DNA of 64,000 bases from Candidatus Saccharicenans sp. (lineage in GTDB: Bacteria; Acidobacteriota; Aminicenantia; Aminicenantales; Saccharicenantaceae), in contig JANLFU010000005.1 in NCBI GenBank assembly GCA_024653215.1, forward strand, positions 1 to 64,000, written 5' to 3'. Position numbers and translations under genes: made by a program. Below are positions 25,185 to 33,067 of this stretch, one piece after another. Within the stretch, counting starts at the first letter, position 1; each line of letters starts with the position of its first letter. A model generated the notes under the pieces. The model ran no database searches, was not told where the DNA came from, and saw only the letters and a program-made list of their open reading frames with translations.

Positions 25185-26027
25185 TCAAAGAAATTCAAGA
25201 GAAATATCGGCCGACTTAAAGGAATGGGTCAGCGCCCCGACCGATATGTAATCAACACCGGTCAGGGCCACTTCGCGGACATTCTGAAGGTTGACCCGAC
25301 CCGAGGCTTCCAGCGGCACCCGGCCTGAAACCAGTTCCACGGCCGCCCTGATTGCTTCAACCGTCATGTTGTCCAGCATAATCCAGTCGGCTCCGTTGTC
25401 CAGCGCTTCCCGGACTTCGGCCAGGCTGGTGGCCTCGACTTCAATTTTTACCTCCGGCAGGGCACGGGCCAGGAGATACTCCCTGGCTTTCTTCAGGGCC
25501 GGAGCAATGCCCCCGGCCTGCCTTAGATGGTTATCCTTGATCAACATCATGTCGGACAGACTCATCCGGTGGTTGGTCCCGCCGCCCATCCTGACGGCAT
25601 ATTTCTCAAGCTGCCGCCAGCCGGGAGTGGTTTTCCTGGTATCCAGGATCCTGGCCCTTGTTCCCCTGGTGGCTTCAACAAACAACCTGGTCAGGCTGGC
25701 TACCCCGGATAACCGCTGGAGAAAATTAAGAGCTGTCCTCTCCCCTTTTAGCAGCGAGGCGGCCCGGCCGCTGACCTCGGCCAGGACCTGGCCGGGCTGG
25801 AACTCCTGGCCATCTTCTAATCTTTTTATGAATTCAACCTTCGGGTCCAGGCGGAAAAACACCCTGGCCGCCACCTCAATTCCGGCCAGCACCCCGACCT
25901 GCTTGGCCTGGAACACCGCCCTGGCCAGTTCCTCTTCCGGGATTATGGCTTCGGTGGTGATGTCGCCGGCCGGCAGGTCTTCGGCCAGGGCCAGGTCTAT
26001 CAGGTGGTCAATTCTTTGCCAGTCCAT
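25185..26027 (-). CDS. nadC: nicotinate-nucleotide pyrophosphorylase (carboxylating)
   Basis: Makes nicotinate mononucleotide from quinolinate and phosphoribosyl pyrophosphate in NAD synthesis. 280 residues, normal length. Signature segments: ILDTRKTTPGWRQLEKYAV, GGGTNHRMSL and MLIKDNHL, which bind quinolinate and PRPP, then EVEATSLAEV and a C-terminal GVDYISVGALTHS. It precedes nadB in a two-gene operon. A near-consensus promoter lies only eight bases before the ATG and no Shine-Dalgarno sequence is present, so the mRNA is probably leaderless or nearly so. Confidence 0.95.
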   Translation of the reverse strand: MDWQRIDHLIDLALAEDLPAGDITTEAIIPEEELARAVFQAKQVGVLAGIEVAARVFFRLDPKVEFIKRLEDGQEFQPGQVLAEVSGRAASLLKGERTALNFLQRLSGVASLTRLFVEATRGTRARILDTRKTTPGWRQLEKYAVRMGGGTNHRMSLSDMMLIKDNHLRQAGGIAPALKKAREYLLARALPEVKIEVEATSLAEVREALDNGADWIMLDNMTVEAIRAAVELVSGRVPLEASGRVNLQNVREVALTGVDYISVGALTHSFKSADISLEFL

Positions 26028-26035
26028 TGGAATTG

Positions 26036-26064
26036 ATTATATGAGTTTGAAATAATAGCGTCAA
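26036..26064 (-). promoter_or_regulatory. promoter of nadC-nadB
   Basis: Minus strand TTGACG (26059-26064), exactly 17 bases, consensus TATAAT (26036-26041). The expected transcription start falls within about two bases of the nadC ATG at 26027. Confidence 0.75.
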
Positions 26065-26172
26065 CCTTATGGCCAGCCCTGTTGTTAGAAATAATTCCTT
26101 CCGGCATCTTGCCCATGGACCTGTTTTGTGGCAAAATTCTTCCTAATTTTTCACCGGGCAAAGGACCAAGTC

Positions 26173-27609
26173 ATGACAGAAAGAAGAGAGACTAGTCAAC
26201 CGGGTGATTTTCAACTGCAGCTGGCAGACCTGAAAAGAGTTCTATCTCTGGCCCTGGCCCGGGGCGGAGATTTCGCCGATATCTTCCTGGAATACCGGAC
26301 TTCCCTGTCCATTCTCATGGAAGAAGACATTATCAAGGAATCCTCTGAAACGGTCACCCTGGGCCTGGGACTCCGGGTTATCCGCAAAGATAGAACCGGT
26401 TACGCCTATACCAATGACCTATCAGAAGAAAAGCTCAGGTCGGTAGCCCTGACCGCCTCGGCCATTGCCAGTGCCAGGGCCGGTCAGAAGTTTCCGTTTC
26501 CTCGCGTCAGGAATCTGCGGGCGGATAAAGATGTCGCCAGGGCCGGGCTGGTAGCTAACTTTCGTCCACTCAAGGACAAAATCCAGCTGGTGGAAAGGGC
26601 TTACCGCTCCGCACTGAACCATGACCAGGCTATCAAGAAGGTCCAGGTCGCCTATGGAGAATCTCTGCAGCACATCAAGATCTTGAACTCGGAGGGGTTG
26701 CTGGTTGAGGACAGAAGGCCGATGGTTAAACTGGTGGTTATGGCCCTGGCCGAAAAAAACGGGCGCCGGGAATCAGGTTTCTGCGGCGGGGGCGGCAGGG
26801 TTGGTCTGGAATACTTCAAGCGAGAGCTGACCCCGGAAACCATCGGACAGGAAGCGGCCCGAGAAGCCTGCCTGCTGCTTGAAGCCGTTGACCCGCCGGC
26901 CGGCGAGATGCCGGTGGTTCTGTCACCGGGCCACAGCGGCGTGCTCATCCACGAAGCGGTGGGGCACCTGCTGGAGGCCGATTTCATCCGCAAGAAAACT
27001 TCAGTCCTCTGGAACAAACTTGGGAAAAAGGTTGGCTCTGAACAGCTCAACATCTACGACGACCCCACCCGGCCGGGCTTCCGCGGTTCCTACAATTTTG
27101 ACGACGAGGGCAGTCGTCCGCATAAGACCCTGCTGGTGGAGAAAGGCGTGGTCCGGGGTTTCCTTCAGGATTTGCTCTCAGCCCGCCTGATGAAAAAGGA
27201 GCCAACCGGGCACGGCCGCCGGGAGGATTTTTCCTGCTGGCCGCTGCCGCGAATGGCCAATACCTATATCGACCGGGGGGAATACGACCCGGAAGAAATC
27301 ATCCGGAGCGTGAGAAAAGGCTTTTATGTCAGCCGCCTGTCGGGTGGTCAGGTCGAGGACTCTGGCCAGTTCACCTTTTCGGTAACTCTTGGCTATCTGA
27401 TAGAAGACGGCCGGCTGGGACGGCCGGTTAGACAGGCCACCCTGATCGGAACCAACCTTGATATCCTTCAAAAGGTGGAGATGGTCGGCCATGACCTGGA
27501 GTTTGGCTGGCAGACCGGGACCTGCTCCAAGGAGGGCCAGGACGTGCCGGTAGCCGATGGCTGCCCGACCATGAAAATTTCCAGGATGACCGTGGGAGGG
27601 CTTAGATGA
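26173..27609 (+). CDS. tldD: TldD metalloprotease subunit
   Basis: Catalytic subunit of the TldD/TldE protease, which degrades unfolded peptides and matures some modified peptides. The start is set at ATG 26173 by AAAGGA seven bases upstream; a longer frame from 26128 has no ribosome site. 478 residues. The zinc motif HEAVGH is at about residues 260-265, followed by LLEADF and the conserved YDDPTRPG, FDDEG and MANTYID segments. The stop overlaps the tldE start by four bases, so the heterodimer partners are translationally coupled. Confidence 0.93.
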   Translation: MTERRETSQPGDFQLQLADLKRVLSLALARGGDFADIFLEYRTSLSILMEEDIIKESSETVTLGLGLRVIRKDRTGYAYTNDLSEEKLRSVALTASAIASARAGQKFPFPRVRNLRADKDVARAGLVANFRPLKDKIQLVERAYRSALNHDQAIKKVQVAYGESLQHIKILNSEGLLVEDRRPMVKLVVMALAEKNGRRESGFCGGGGRVGLEYFKRELTPETIGQEAAREACLLLEAVDPPAGEMPVVLSPGHSGVLIHEAVGHLLEADFIRKKTSVLWNKLGKKVGSEQLNIYDDPTRPGFRGSYNFDDEGSRPHKTLLVEKGVVRGFLQDLLSARLMKKEPTGHGRREDFSCWPLPRMANTYIDRGEYDPEEIIRSVRKGFYVSRLSGGQVEDSGQFTFSVTLGYLIEDGRLGRPVRQATLIGTNLDILQKVEMVGHDLEFGWQTGTCSKEGQDVPVADGCPTMKISRMTVGGLR

Positions 27610-28946
27610 AAGCGGCCAGCCATGACCTCAGAAAACTGGCTGAAAAGCTGGTCCAGTACGGACGGAAGCTGGGTGCGGATGAAATGGAAGTCACCCTGTA
27701 CGATGGCCGCGAGTTCAATGTTGATGTTAGACTCGGCCGGATTGAAAACCTGGTTGAGGCCGACTCCCGCTATTGTGCTTTCCGGCTATTCAAGGATAAG
27801 AAGGTGGCCTCGGCCAGTTCCTCCGACCTGAACCTGTCCACGCTTCAGGCCCTGGTCCGGAAGGCTCTGACCAGGGCCAGCCTGACCCATGCTGACGAGT
27901 TTGCCGGCCTGCCGGCTCCGGCCCGATTCAAGGTCACCGAGGACTCTCTCAAACTCTATGACCCTGAAGTGGCCGCACTTAAACCCCAGGAAAAAATTAA
28001 AATGGCCCTGACCACCGAAAGAATAGCCCTCGAGGATAGAAGAATAACCAATTCTTTCGGGGCCAGCTTTGTCAGCAACGAGCTGAGAACCATCCTGGTC
28101 AACTCCAGCGGCTTCAGTGGCGAATATCTTCAGACCTATTGCAGCCTCAGCCTGGGATTGCAGGCCGGTCACGGCGATCACCTGGTGGAAGATTACTGGT
28201 TCTCTTCCAAAAGGCATCTACGGGACCTGGCCACACCGGAAGAGGTGGCCAGGACGGCGGTCGAAAGGACAGTCCGTCAACTGAACCCCCGGAAGATCAA
28301 GACCCAGAACGTCCCGGTAATTTTTGAGCCGACCATGACCTCCTGGCTGCTGGCTTTCCTCTTTTCCTGCGTTTCCGGTACCGCCGTTTATCAGCAGACC
28401 ACCTTTCTGGCCGGGCGCCTGGGTGAAAAGATCGGAAACGACCTGGTAACCGTGATCGATGACGGTTTGCTGCCTGGCCGCCTTGGCTCCCGACCCTTTG
28501 ACTCGGAAGGGGTGCCCACCCAGCGGACGGTGATCATAGAAAATGGAGTGCTGAGGAACTACCTCTGCAACACTTACGCCGCCAGGAAATTGAACCTTCC
28601 GGCCACCGGCAACGGCAACGGCCGGGGGGTGGTTCCGAATAACTTCTATCTGGAACCGGGAACAACCACACCCGACGAAATTATCAAATCAACCAGAAAA
28701 GGCTTCCTGCTGACCAGGGTCATCGGACACGGGCTTAATTCGGTAACCGGCGACATCTCGCGCGGGGCCTCCGGGCTGTGGATTGAGGACGGCCAGGCAG
28801 TCTACCCTGTTTCCGAGGTGACCATCGCCGGCAACCTGGGAAAGATGCTCCAGAACATCGAACTGGTGGGCAACGATATTCGGTTTGAAAGCCCGGTCTG
28901 CGGTCCGACCATCAGGGTGGGAGAAATGACCGTGGCCGGGAAATAA
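27606..28946 (+). CDS. tldE: TldE/PmbA subunit of TldD/E protease
   Basis: Partner of TldD. 446 residues, same fold but without the HExxxH zinc motif, as expected for TldE/PmbA. Family segments include LGADEMEVTLYDGREFNVDVR at the N-terminus, PVIFEP, SRPFDSEGVPTQR, the cysteine in NYLCNTYAARKL, and GVVPNNFYLEPGT toward the C-terminus. It starts inside the tldD stop (ATGA). No peptide-precursor gene is visible nearby, so a general proteolytic role is more likely than maturation of a local peptide. Confidence 0.93.
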   Translation: MKAASHDLRKLAEKLVQYGRKLGADEMEVTLYDGREFNVDVRLGRIENLVEADSRYCAFRLFKDKKVASASSSDLNLSTLQALVRKALTRASLTHADEFAGLPAPARFKVTEDSLKLYDPEVAALKPQEKIKMALTTERIALEDRRITNSFGASFVSNELRTILVNSSGFSGEYLQTYCSLSLGLQAGHGDHLVEDYWFSSKRHLRDLATPEEVARTAVERTVRQLNPRKIKTQNVPVIFEPTMTSWLLAFLFSCVSGTAVYQQTTFLAGRLGEKIGNDLVTVIDDGLLPGRLGSRPFDSEGVPTQRTVIIENGVLRNYLCNTYAARKLNLPATGNGNGRGVVPNNFYLEPGTTTPDEIIKSTRKGFLLTRVIGHGLNSVTGDISRGASGLWIEDGQAVYPVSEVTIAGNLGKMLQNIELVGNDIRFESPVCGPTIRVGEMTVAGK

Positions 28947-28954
28947 GTTCGTTC

Positions 28955-29551
28955 TTAACCTTTTATTCTCCGACCGAATCGATTCAGGTGAACAACATCG
29001 GCCAACTCTCTTTTGGGCACATGCAGGGTTTCGTTTTCATCCTTCCAGTATTTGACCGAGCCCTGAAAATTTTCAACTACCGGGCTCTCGGCCGGATAGC
29101 CCAGAGCCAGGACCGAATCGATTCTATATTCTTCCGGAATTTCCAGGATATTATTCAACCGTTCTCGGTCAACCGAAATCAACCAGCAGCTGCCCAGCCC
29201 CTGGGTTAAAGCTCCCAGGATGATATTCTCGGCAGCGGCCCCGACATCATATTCGTAGCCCTTCTGCCTGATTCCGGTATTGACCACTATCACGATGTAA
29301 GCCGCCGGCTCCTGCCCCGGCTTGGGATTACCGGCCGGGTTGATGTAGGCCGCCCAGCGCAGCCAGGGGAAGACCTGCCTTCTAACTTCAGGGTCCTGGA
29401 CTATTATGAATTCCAGTGGCTGCAGGTTGGCGGCCGAAGGTGCCAGCCGGCCCAGGTCGGCCAGCTCCAGCAGGACATTCGCCGGTATTTCTTCGGCGCG
29501 AAACTGACGGATGGTCCTTCTCTTTCTGATGAGCTCCAGGAAATCTTCCAT
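28955..29551 (-). CDS. nitroreductase-family FMN oxidoreductase
   Basis: NAD(P)H-dependent flavin reductase of the nitroreductase fold, about 198 residues. The N-terminal FMN-binding motif RKRRTIRQF and APSAANLQPLEFIIV are typical. A GAAAENIILGALTQGLGSCW segment follows, with the dimer interface near the C-terminus. AAGGAGG is six bases before the ATG at 29551; a GTG two codons earlier overlaps the MFS stop and is a less likely start. It follows the MFS transporter gene by two bases, so the two are coupled. The natural electron acceptor is unknown. Confidence 0.88.
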   Translation of the reverse strand: MEDFLELIRKRRTIRQFRAEEIPANVLLELADLGRLAPSAANLQPLEFIIVQDPEVRRQVFPWLRWAAYINPAGNPKPGQEPAAYIVIVVNTGIRQKGYEYDVGAAAENIILGALTQGLGSCWLISVDRERLNNILEIPEEYRIDSVLALGYPAESPVVENFQGSVKYWKDENETLHVPKRELADVVHLNRFGRRIKG

Positions 29552-29553
29552 GT

Positions 29554-30765
29554 TCACCCTCCTTCGGTTCGAATCCAGGCCGGTCGTCTGATATCCGGCG
29601 CCTTTATCTTAAAAATAATCGTGAAGGAAAGCAATATGATTCCGGCCACCAGGTACATTGGCTGAAGCCCGGCCAGCTCGGAAATCCAGCCATAGAAGAT
29701 GGAACCCAGCCCCATGCCCACATCGAACAGGGAATTGTAAAGACTTATGGCCAGGCCCTTGTTCTCCCTTCCCATAAAATATATTAAATAGGTGCTGAGG
29801 GCGGGGAAGATCAATCCCTGCCCGAAGCCTCCGATAAAGCCGGTCAGCCATAGCCCGGCCATCGACTTTATCTGCCAGATCAGAAAGAGGTTAAGCCCGA
29901 TGATCACCGCCGATATCAAGACCACCTTTTTCGGGCCAAAACGATCGGGCAGACCGCCCAGCCGGAACCTGGACATAATGGCCGCGGCCGAGAAAATGAT
30001 AAAGAAGGGCCCAACCCGCCCCAGGCTCAGGGCTTTAACCAGAAGAGGTATGAAATAAATCATCGCCCCCCTGACCGACCCGTGGACTACCGGCATGGAA
30101 CCGATGATCAGCAGCACAGCCAGTGAGGCTGAACCCATAATACCAGAGAGGGGTGAAGACCGGCCGGGTTCCCGGTCTTCCTTGGGCAGCTCCCGGGTCA
30201 GGGTAACCAGGAGAAATGATAACAACAGGAAAACCAGGCTGCAGTTAAACAGACCGGCAAAACCGGCCCGCCTGATTATTTCTTCTCCCAGCGTAGGGCC
30301 AACCGCATTGGCAATCAGCCCGGCCACGCCGACGATACCTATGGAACGGGCCATGCTCTGAACCGGGGCCAGGTCGGTACACATGGTTATGGTCGCGGTC
30401 ATACTAATTCCCCAGCCAATCCCGGTCAGGGCCCTGAGCAGAACCGGCAGGACTCCGGCCCCGTTGACCAGATGAAAGAGTGGAACACTCAAGATAAGGA
30501 TGGCTATGCCCAGCAGCGATATTTTTTTCCCGCCCTGTTGGTCAATCAGTCTGCCAAAAAACGGCCGGATGGCAATGGCGGTCAGGCTGTGAATGCCCAT
30601 TATCAACCCGACCTGACTGCCGCTGAACTGGAACTGTTTCAGGAATAGCGGCAAGAGGAAGAAAAGACTGACCGAAAGGAAGAGAAAAAAATAGGCAGTC
30701 AGGCCGAGCAGGAAATCCCGGCTCCAGAGTCCGTTCTTTCGATTGAGTGCGGATTTTTCGGCCAT
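29554..30765 (-). CDS. MFS transporter, probable drug or metabolite exporter
   Basis: Twelve-span major facilitator superfamily protein, 403 residues. After the second span a motif A-like loop GRLIDQQGGKK is seen, and the equivalent in the second half is GGLPDRFGPKK. A basic cytoplasmic loop lies between spans 6 and 7 (TRELPKEDREPGR). The family includes many exporters, but no substrate can be named. Linked to the nitroreductase gene downstream, which suggests a joint role in handling a redox-active or toxic compound; this is inference. The ribosome site (CTGGA) is weak. Confidence 0.85.
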   Translation of the reverse strand: MAEKSALNRKNGLWSRDFLLGLTAYFFLFLSVSLFFLLPLFLKQFQFSGSQVGLIMGIHSLTAIAIRPFFGRLIDQQGGKKISLLGIAILILSVPLFHLVNGAGVLPVLLRALTGIGWGISMTATITMCTDLAPVQSMARSIGIVGVAGLIANAVGPTLGEEIIRRAGFAGLFNCSLVFLLLSFLLVTLTRELPKEDREPGRSSPLSGIMGSASLAVLLIIGSMPVVHGSVRGAMIYFIPLLVKALSLGRVGPFFIIFSAAAIMSRFRLGGLPDRFGPKKVVLISAVIIGLNLFLIWQIKSMAGLWLTGFIGGFGQGLIFPALSTYLIYFMGRENKGLAISLYNSLFDVGMGLGSIFYGWISELAGLQPMYLVAGIILLSFTIIFKIKAPDIRRPAWIRTEGG

Positions 30766-30999
30766 CGATTATTCCAGCCGGCCAGACAAATTGAAATAGA
30801 AAAATAGCTTAATTCAGGTTGTTTGTAAACAGGGTGCTGGCTGTTGGGGTTAGGGGAAAATCTCATATAAGGGGATGATTGAAGGAGGGTATCCTTTGAC
30901 TCTGCCCAGCCAGCACAACAGAGTCCGATATAATATTATCACAGACCGCAAAAAAATCAACTCCGTTATAAAATATCAATTCCTTCCGGCTCCGACCGG

Positions 31000-31028
31000 T
31001 TGACACACCCGGCGGCTTGTGTTAGAAA
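31000..31028 (+). promoter_or_regulatory. promoter of the YitT-family gene
   Basis: Consensus TTGACA (31000-31005), 17 bases, TAGAAA (31023-31028). It predicts a leader of roughly 20 bases and shows that the longer frame starting with TTG at 31000 is not the true start. Confidence 0.6.
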
Positions 31029-31056
31029 ATCAAAAATATTCTGGTCGAGGGCAAAG

Positions 31057-31941
31057 ATGACTACCAGGTTTCTATTCCCAAGGGAATCTTTAAAAAAAAT
31101 CAGCCAGAACCTTTTTCTGGTGCTGGCCGGTTCGGCCATTATGGGGCTCGGCTACGCGCTTTTCTTAATCCCCTACCACCTGGTTCCGGGTGGGGTTTCC
31201 GGCATCTCGATCATACTCAATTACCTGTTCAAGCTACCCGTTGGCCTGCTGATAATCGCCCTCAACATCCCGGTTTTTCTGCTGAGTTATAAATTCCTGG
31301 GGAAAAAATACCTCCTGACCACTTTACTGGGCATGACCATTTCTTCGCTGCTGATTGACTTCTTCAATGAAATAATCAGACTGCCCCGGGGAACAGAAAA
31401 TCCCCTGCTGGCCGCCATCTACGGCGGGTTGATGCTGGGGCTGGGGCTGGGCCTGGTTTTCCGGGGACAGGCCTCCACCGGGGGCTCGGACGTCATCGGC
31501 CTGATCCTGAACAAGTACACCGGCCTGACCGTGGGCATCAGCATCATGCTGACCGATTTCGTTATCATCTCGGCCTCGGGACTGGTCTTCAGGAACCTGG
31601 AAGCTCCGCTCTATGGTTACATCGTTCTTTTCATCTCCTCCAAGGTAATAGACCTGGTCCTGGAAGGCTGGAGCTTCTCCAAGCTGGTGTTCATCACCTC
31701 CACCCGGGCCGACCAGATCGCCCACTTTATAATCAATCAGCTCGACCGCAGCGGCAGTGCCCTCAAGTCCCGCTCCCTGTATCTCAACCGCGAGGGGGAA
31801 ATCATCATCACCGTCATCCACCGCAAACAGCTGCCCGAGCTGAAAGCCTTTATCAAGAAGACCGACCCCCAGGCCTTTGTCATCATTAACGACACCTATG
31901 AGGTCCTGGGGAAGGGCTTCAAACCCATCCATTCCAGCTGA
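31057..31941 (+). CDS. YitT-family membrane protein (DUF161/DUF2179)
   Basis: Integral membrane protein of unknown function, 294 residues from the ATG at 31057. GAGGG lies 6 bases upstream, and the alternative TTG at 31000 is the promoter -35 box. Residues of about 20-200 hold five to six hydrophobic spans with the family segments YHLVPGGVSGISIIL and GQASTGGSDVIGLI. The C-terminal DUF2179 domain (from about residue 220) is soluble with a ferredoxin-like pattern: RSLYLNREGEIIITVIHRKQ and ITSTRADQIA. The family is often linked to transport or signalling, but without a proven role. Confidence 0.88.
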   Translation: MTTRFLFPRESLKKISQNLFLVLAGSAIMGLGYALFLIPYHLVPGGVSGISIILNYLFKLPVGLLIIALNIPVFLLSYKFLGKKYLLTTLLGMTISSLLIDFFNEIIRLPRGTENPLLAAIYGGLMLGLGLGLVFRGQASTGGSDVIGLILNKYTGLTVGISIMLTDFVIISASGLVFRNLEAPLYGYIVLFISSKVIDLVLEGWSFSKLVFITSTRADQIAHFIINQLDRSGSALKSRSLYLNREGEIIITVIHRKQLPELKAFIKKTDPQAFVIINDTYEVLGKGFKPIHSS

Positions 31942-31950
31942 ACCTGGCAA

Positions 31951-31982
31951 GCGGGCCCAATGCCCGGTTCGTCCGGGCCCGC
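31951..31982 (+). terminator. GC-rich hairpin after the YitT-family gene, candidate terminator
   Basis: GCGGGCCC (31951-31958) and GGGCCCGC (31975-31982) form an eight-base perfect stem nine bases after the stop. There is no run of T immediately after it, so termination is uncertain. Confidence 0.4.
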
Positions 31983-32064
31983 AGTAACCCTAAGGCCGAT
32001 TCCGTTTGAATTTTTTCCCGAGGTGTGGTAGTTAAAAGCAATCAGGCAAGCCAAGAGGTGGAGA

Positions 32065-33045
32065 ATGCTTAACTTTGAGATAACTTTCATGGACTTTCTC
32101 CTGGAACACCAGGAACGGCACGGCCGGACCTATCACTTTCTGATCCTGATGAACAGCATCCTCAACGCGGCCAAGCGGATCCAGCACTATTACCTGACCG
32201 GAGCCCTGAAGGGCAATCTGGGACTGAGTGGCCTGGTCAATATCCAGGGGGAAAAGGTCATGAAACTCGACCAGATAGCCAACGAGGTGGTCAAGCATTA
32301 CCTGGCCCGCTCCGGCCGGGTCATTTATGCCGTCAGCGAAGAAGAGGACGAAATAATTCCCATGAATGCCGCCGGTCGTTACTTCGTTTACTACGACCCG
32401 ATGGATGGCTCGTCCAACATACCCCATAACCTGCCGGTTGGCTTTCTGTTCGGCATAGCCAAGAGAAACCTGGAAGGACCGGAGGACGGTCACCTCAGGG
32501 CCGGGCAGGAGTTCATCGCCTCCGGGATGTTCGTCATACCCACCGGGACCTTTACCATAGCCCTGAAAGAGGCCGGCTGCTGGCGCTTCCACATCGATGA
32601 AACCATGAACTTCGTCAAGCCAACCCGCATGCAACTGCCTGAAGACAGGAAGAGCTGGGAGCTGTCGTTTAACTCGGCCCACCGGGAGTATTTTGCCCCG
32701 GCCGTACGTGACTGGCTAAACCAGAACGAAACTAAATACCAGTTCCGTTACCTCGGGGCTCTGGCCGGCGATTTTCACCGCATCCTGAGCAATGGCGGAT
32801 TATTTCTCTATCCGGCCATCGTCAACCACCCCGACCCCAAAAAAAATTATCCCCAGGGCAAGCTCCGGCTGATGTACGAGGCGGCCGTGGTCAGTTTTAT
32901 GTGCCGGGAGGCAGGAGGCCAGGCCATTGATGAAAACGGCCAGTCCATTTTGGAAATCAAGCCCGAGCATCTCCACCAGAGAACGGCCCTGTACCTGGGT
33001 TCTTCTGAACTGGTAGCTGAAATCAAAGAGGTTCTTAAAAAATAG
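32065..33045 (+). CDS. fbp: fructose-1,6-bisphosphatase, class I
   Basis: Hydrolyses fructose 1,6-bisphosphate to fructose 6-phosphate in gluconeogenesis. 326 residues, typical of class I. The metal site is EEEDEII and DPMDGSSNI, followed by PTGTFTIAL. The substrate site has YLGALAGDFHRILSNGG and GKLRLMYEAAVVSFM, and the C-terminal EAGGQAIDENG matches the family AGG.A motif. GAGGTGGAG runs up to the ATG. No clear AMP-site signature can be judged by eye. It is separate from neighbouring operons and ends 22 bases before a convergent gene. Confidence 0.92.
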   Translation: MLNFEITFMDFLLEHQERHGRTYHFLILMNSILNAAKRIQHYYLTGALKGNLGLSGLVNIQGEKVMKLDQIANEVVKHYLARSGRVIYAVSEEEDEIIPMNAAGRYFVYYDPMDGSSNIPHNLPVGFLFGIAKRNLEGPEDGHLRAGQEFIASGMFVIPTGTFTIALKEAGCWRFHIDETMNFVKPTRMQLPEDRKSWELSFNSAHREYFAPAVRDWLNQNETKYQFRYLGALAGDFHRILSNGGLFLYPAIVNHPDPKKNYPQGKLRLMYEAAVVSFMCREAGGQAIDENGQSILEIKPEHLHQRTALYLGSSELVAEIKEVLKK

Positions 33046-33067
33046 CGGTCAAGGACCTGACCTGTCC

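Noticed and set aside
30898-30925. Inverted repeat GACTCTG / CAGAGTC with 14-base loop
   Set aside because: Short stem without a T-run and not next to a stop codon. No role can be supported.
30896-31003. 35-codon TTG-initiated ORF after AAGGAGGG in the MFS/YitT intergenic region
   Set aside because: The Shine-Dalgarno sequence is good, but the start is TTG, the product shows no pattern, and it ends within the promoter of the YitT-family gene. It could equally be chance.
31000-31056. Longer start (TTG 31000) for the YitT-family protein
   Set aside because: The TTG is part of a consensus -35 box, so the codon would not be in the transcript.
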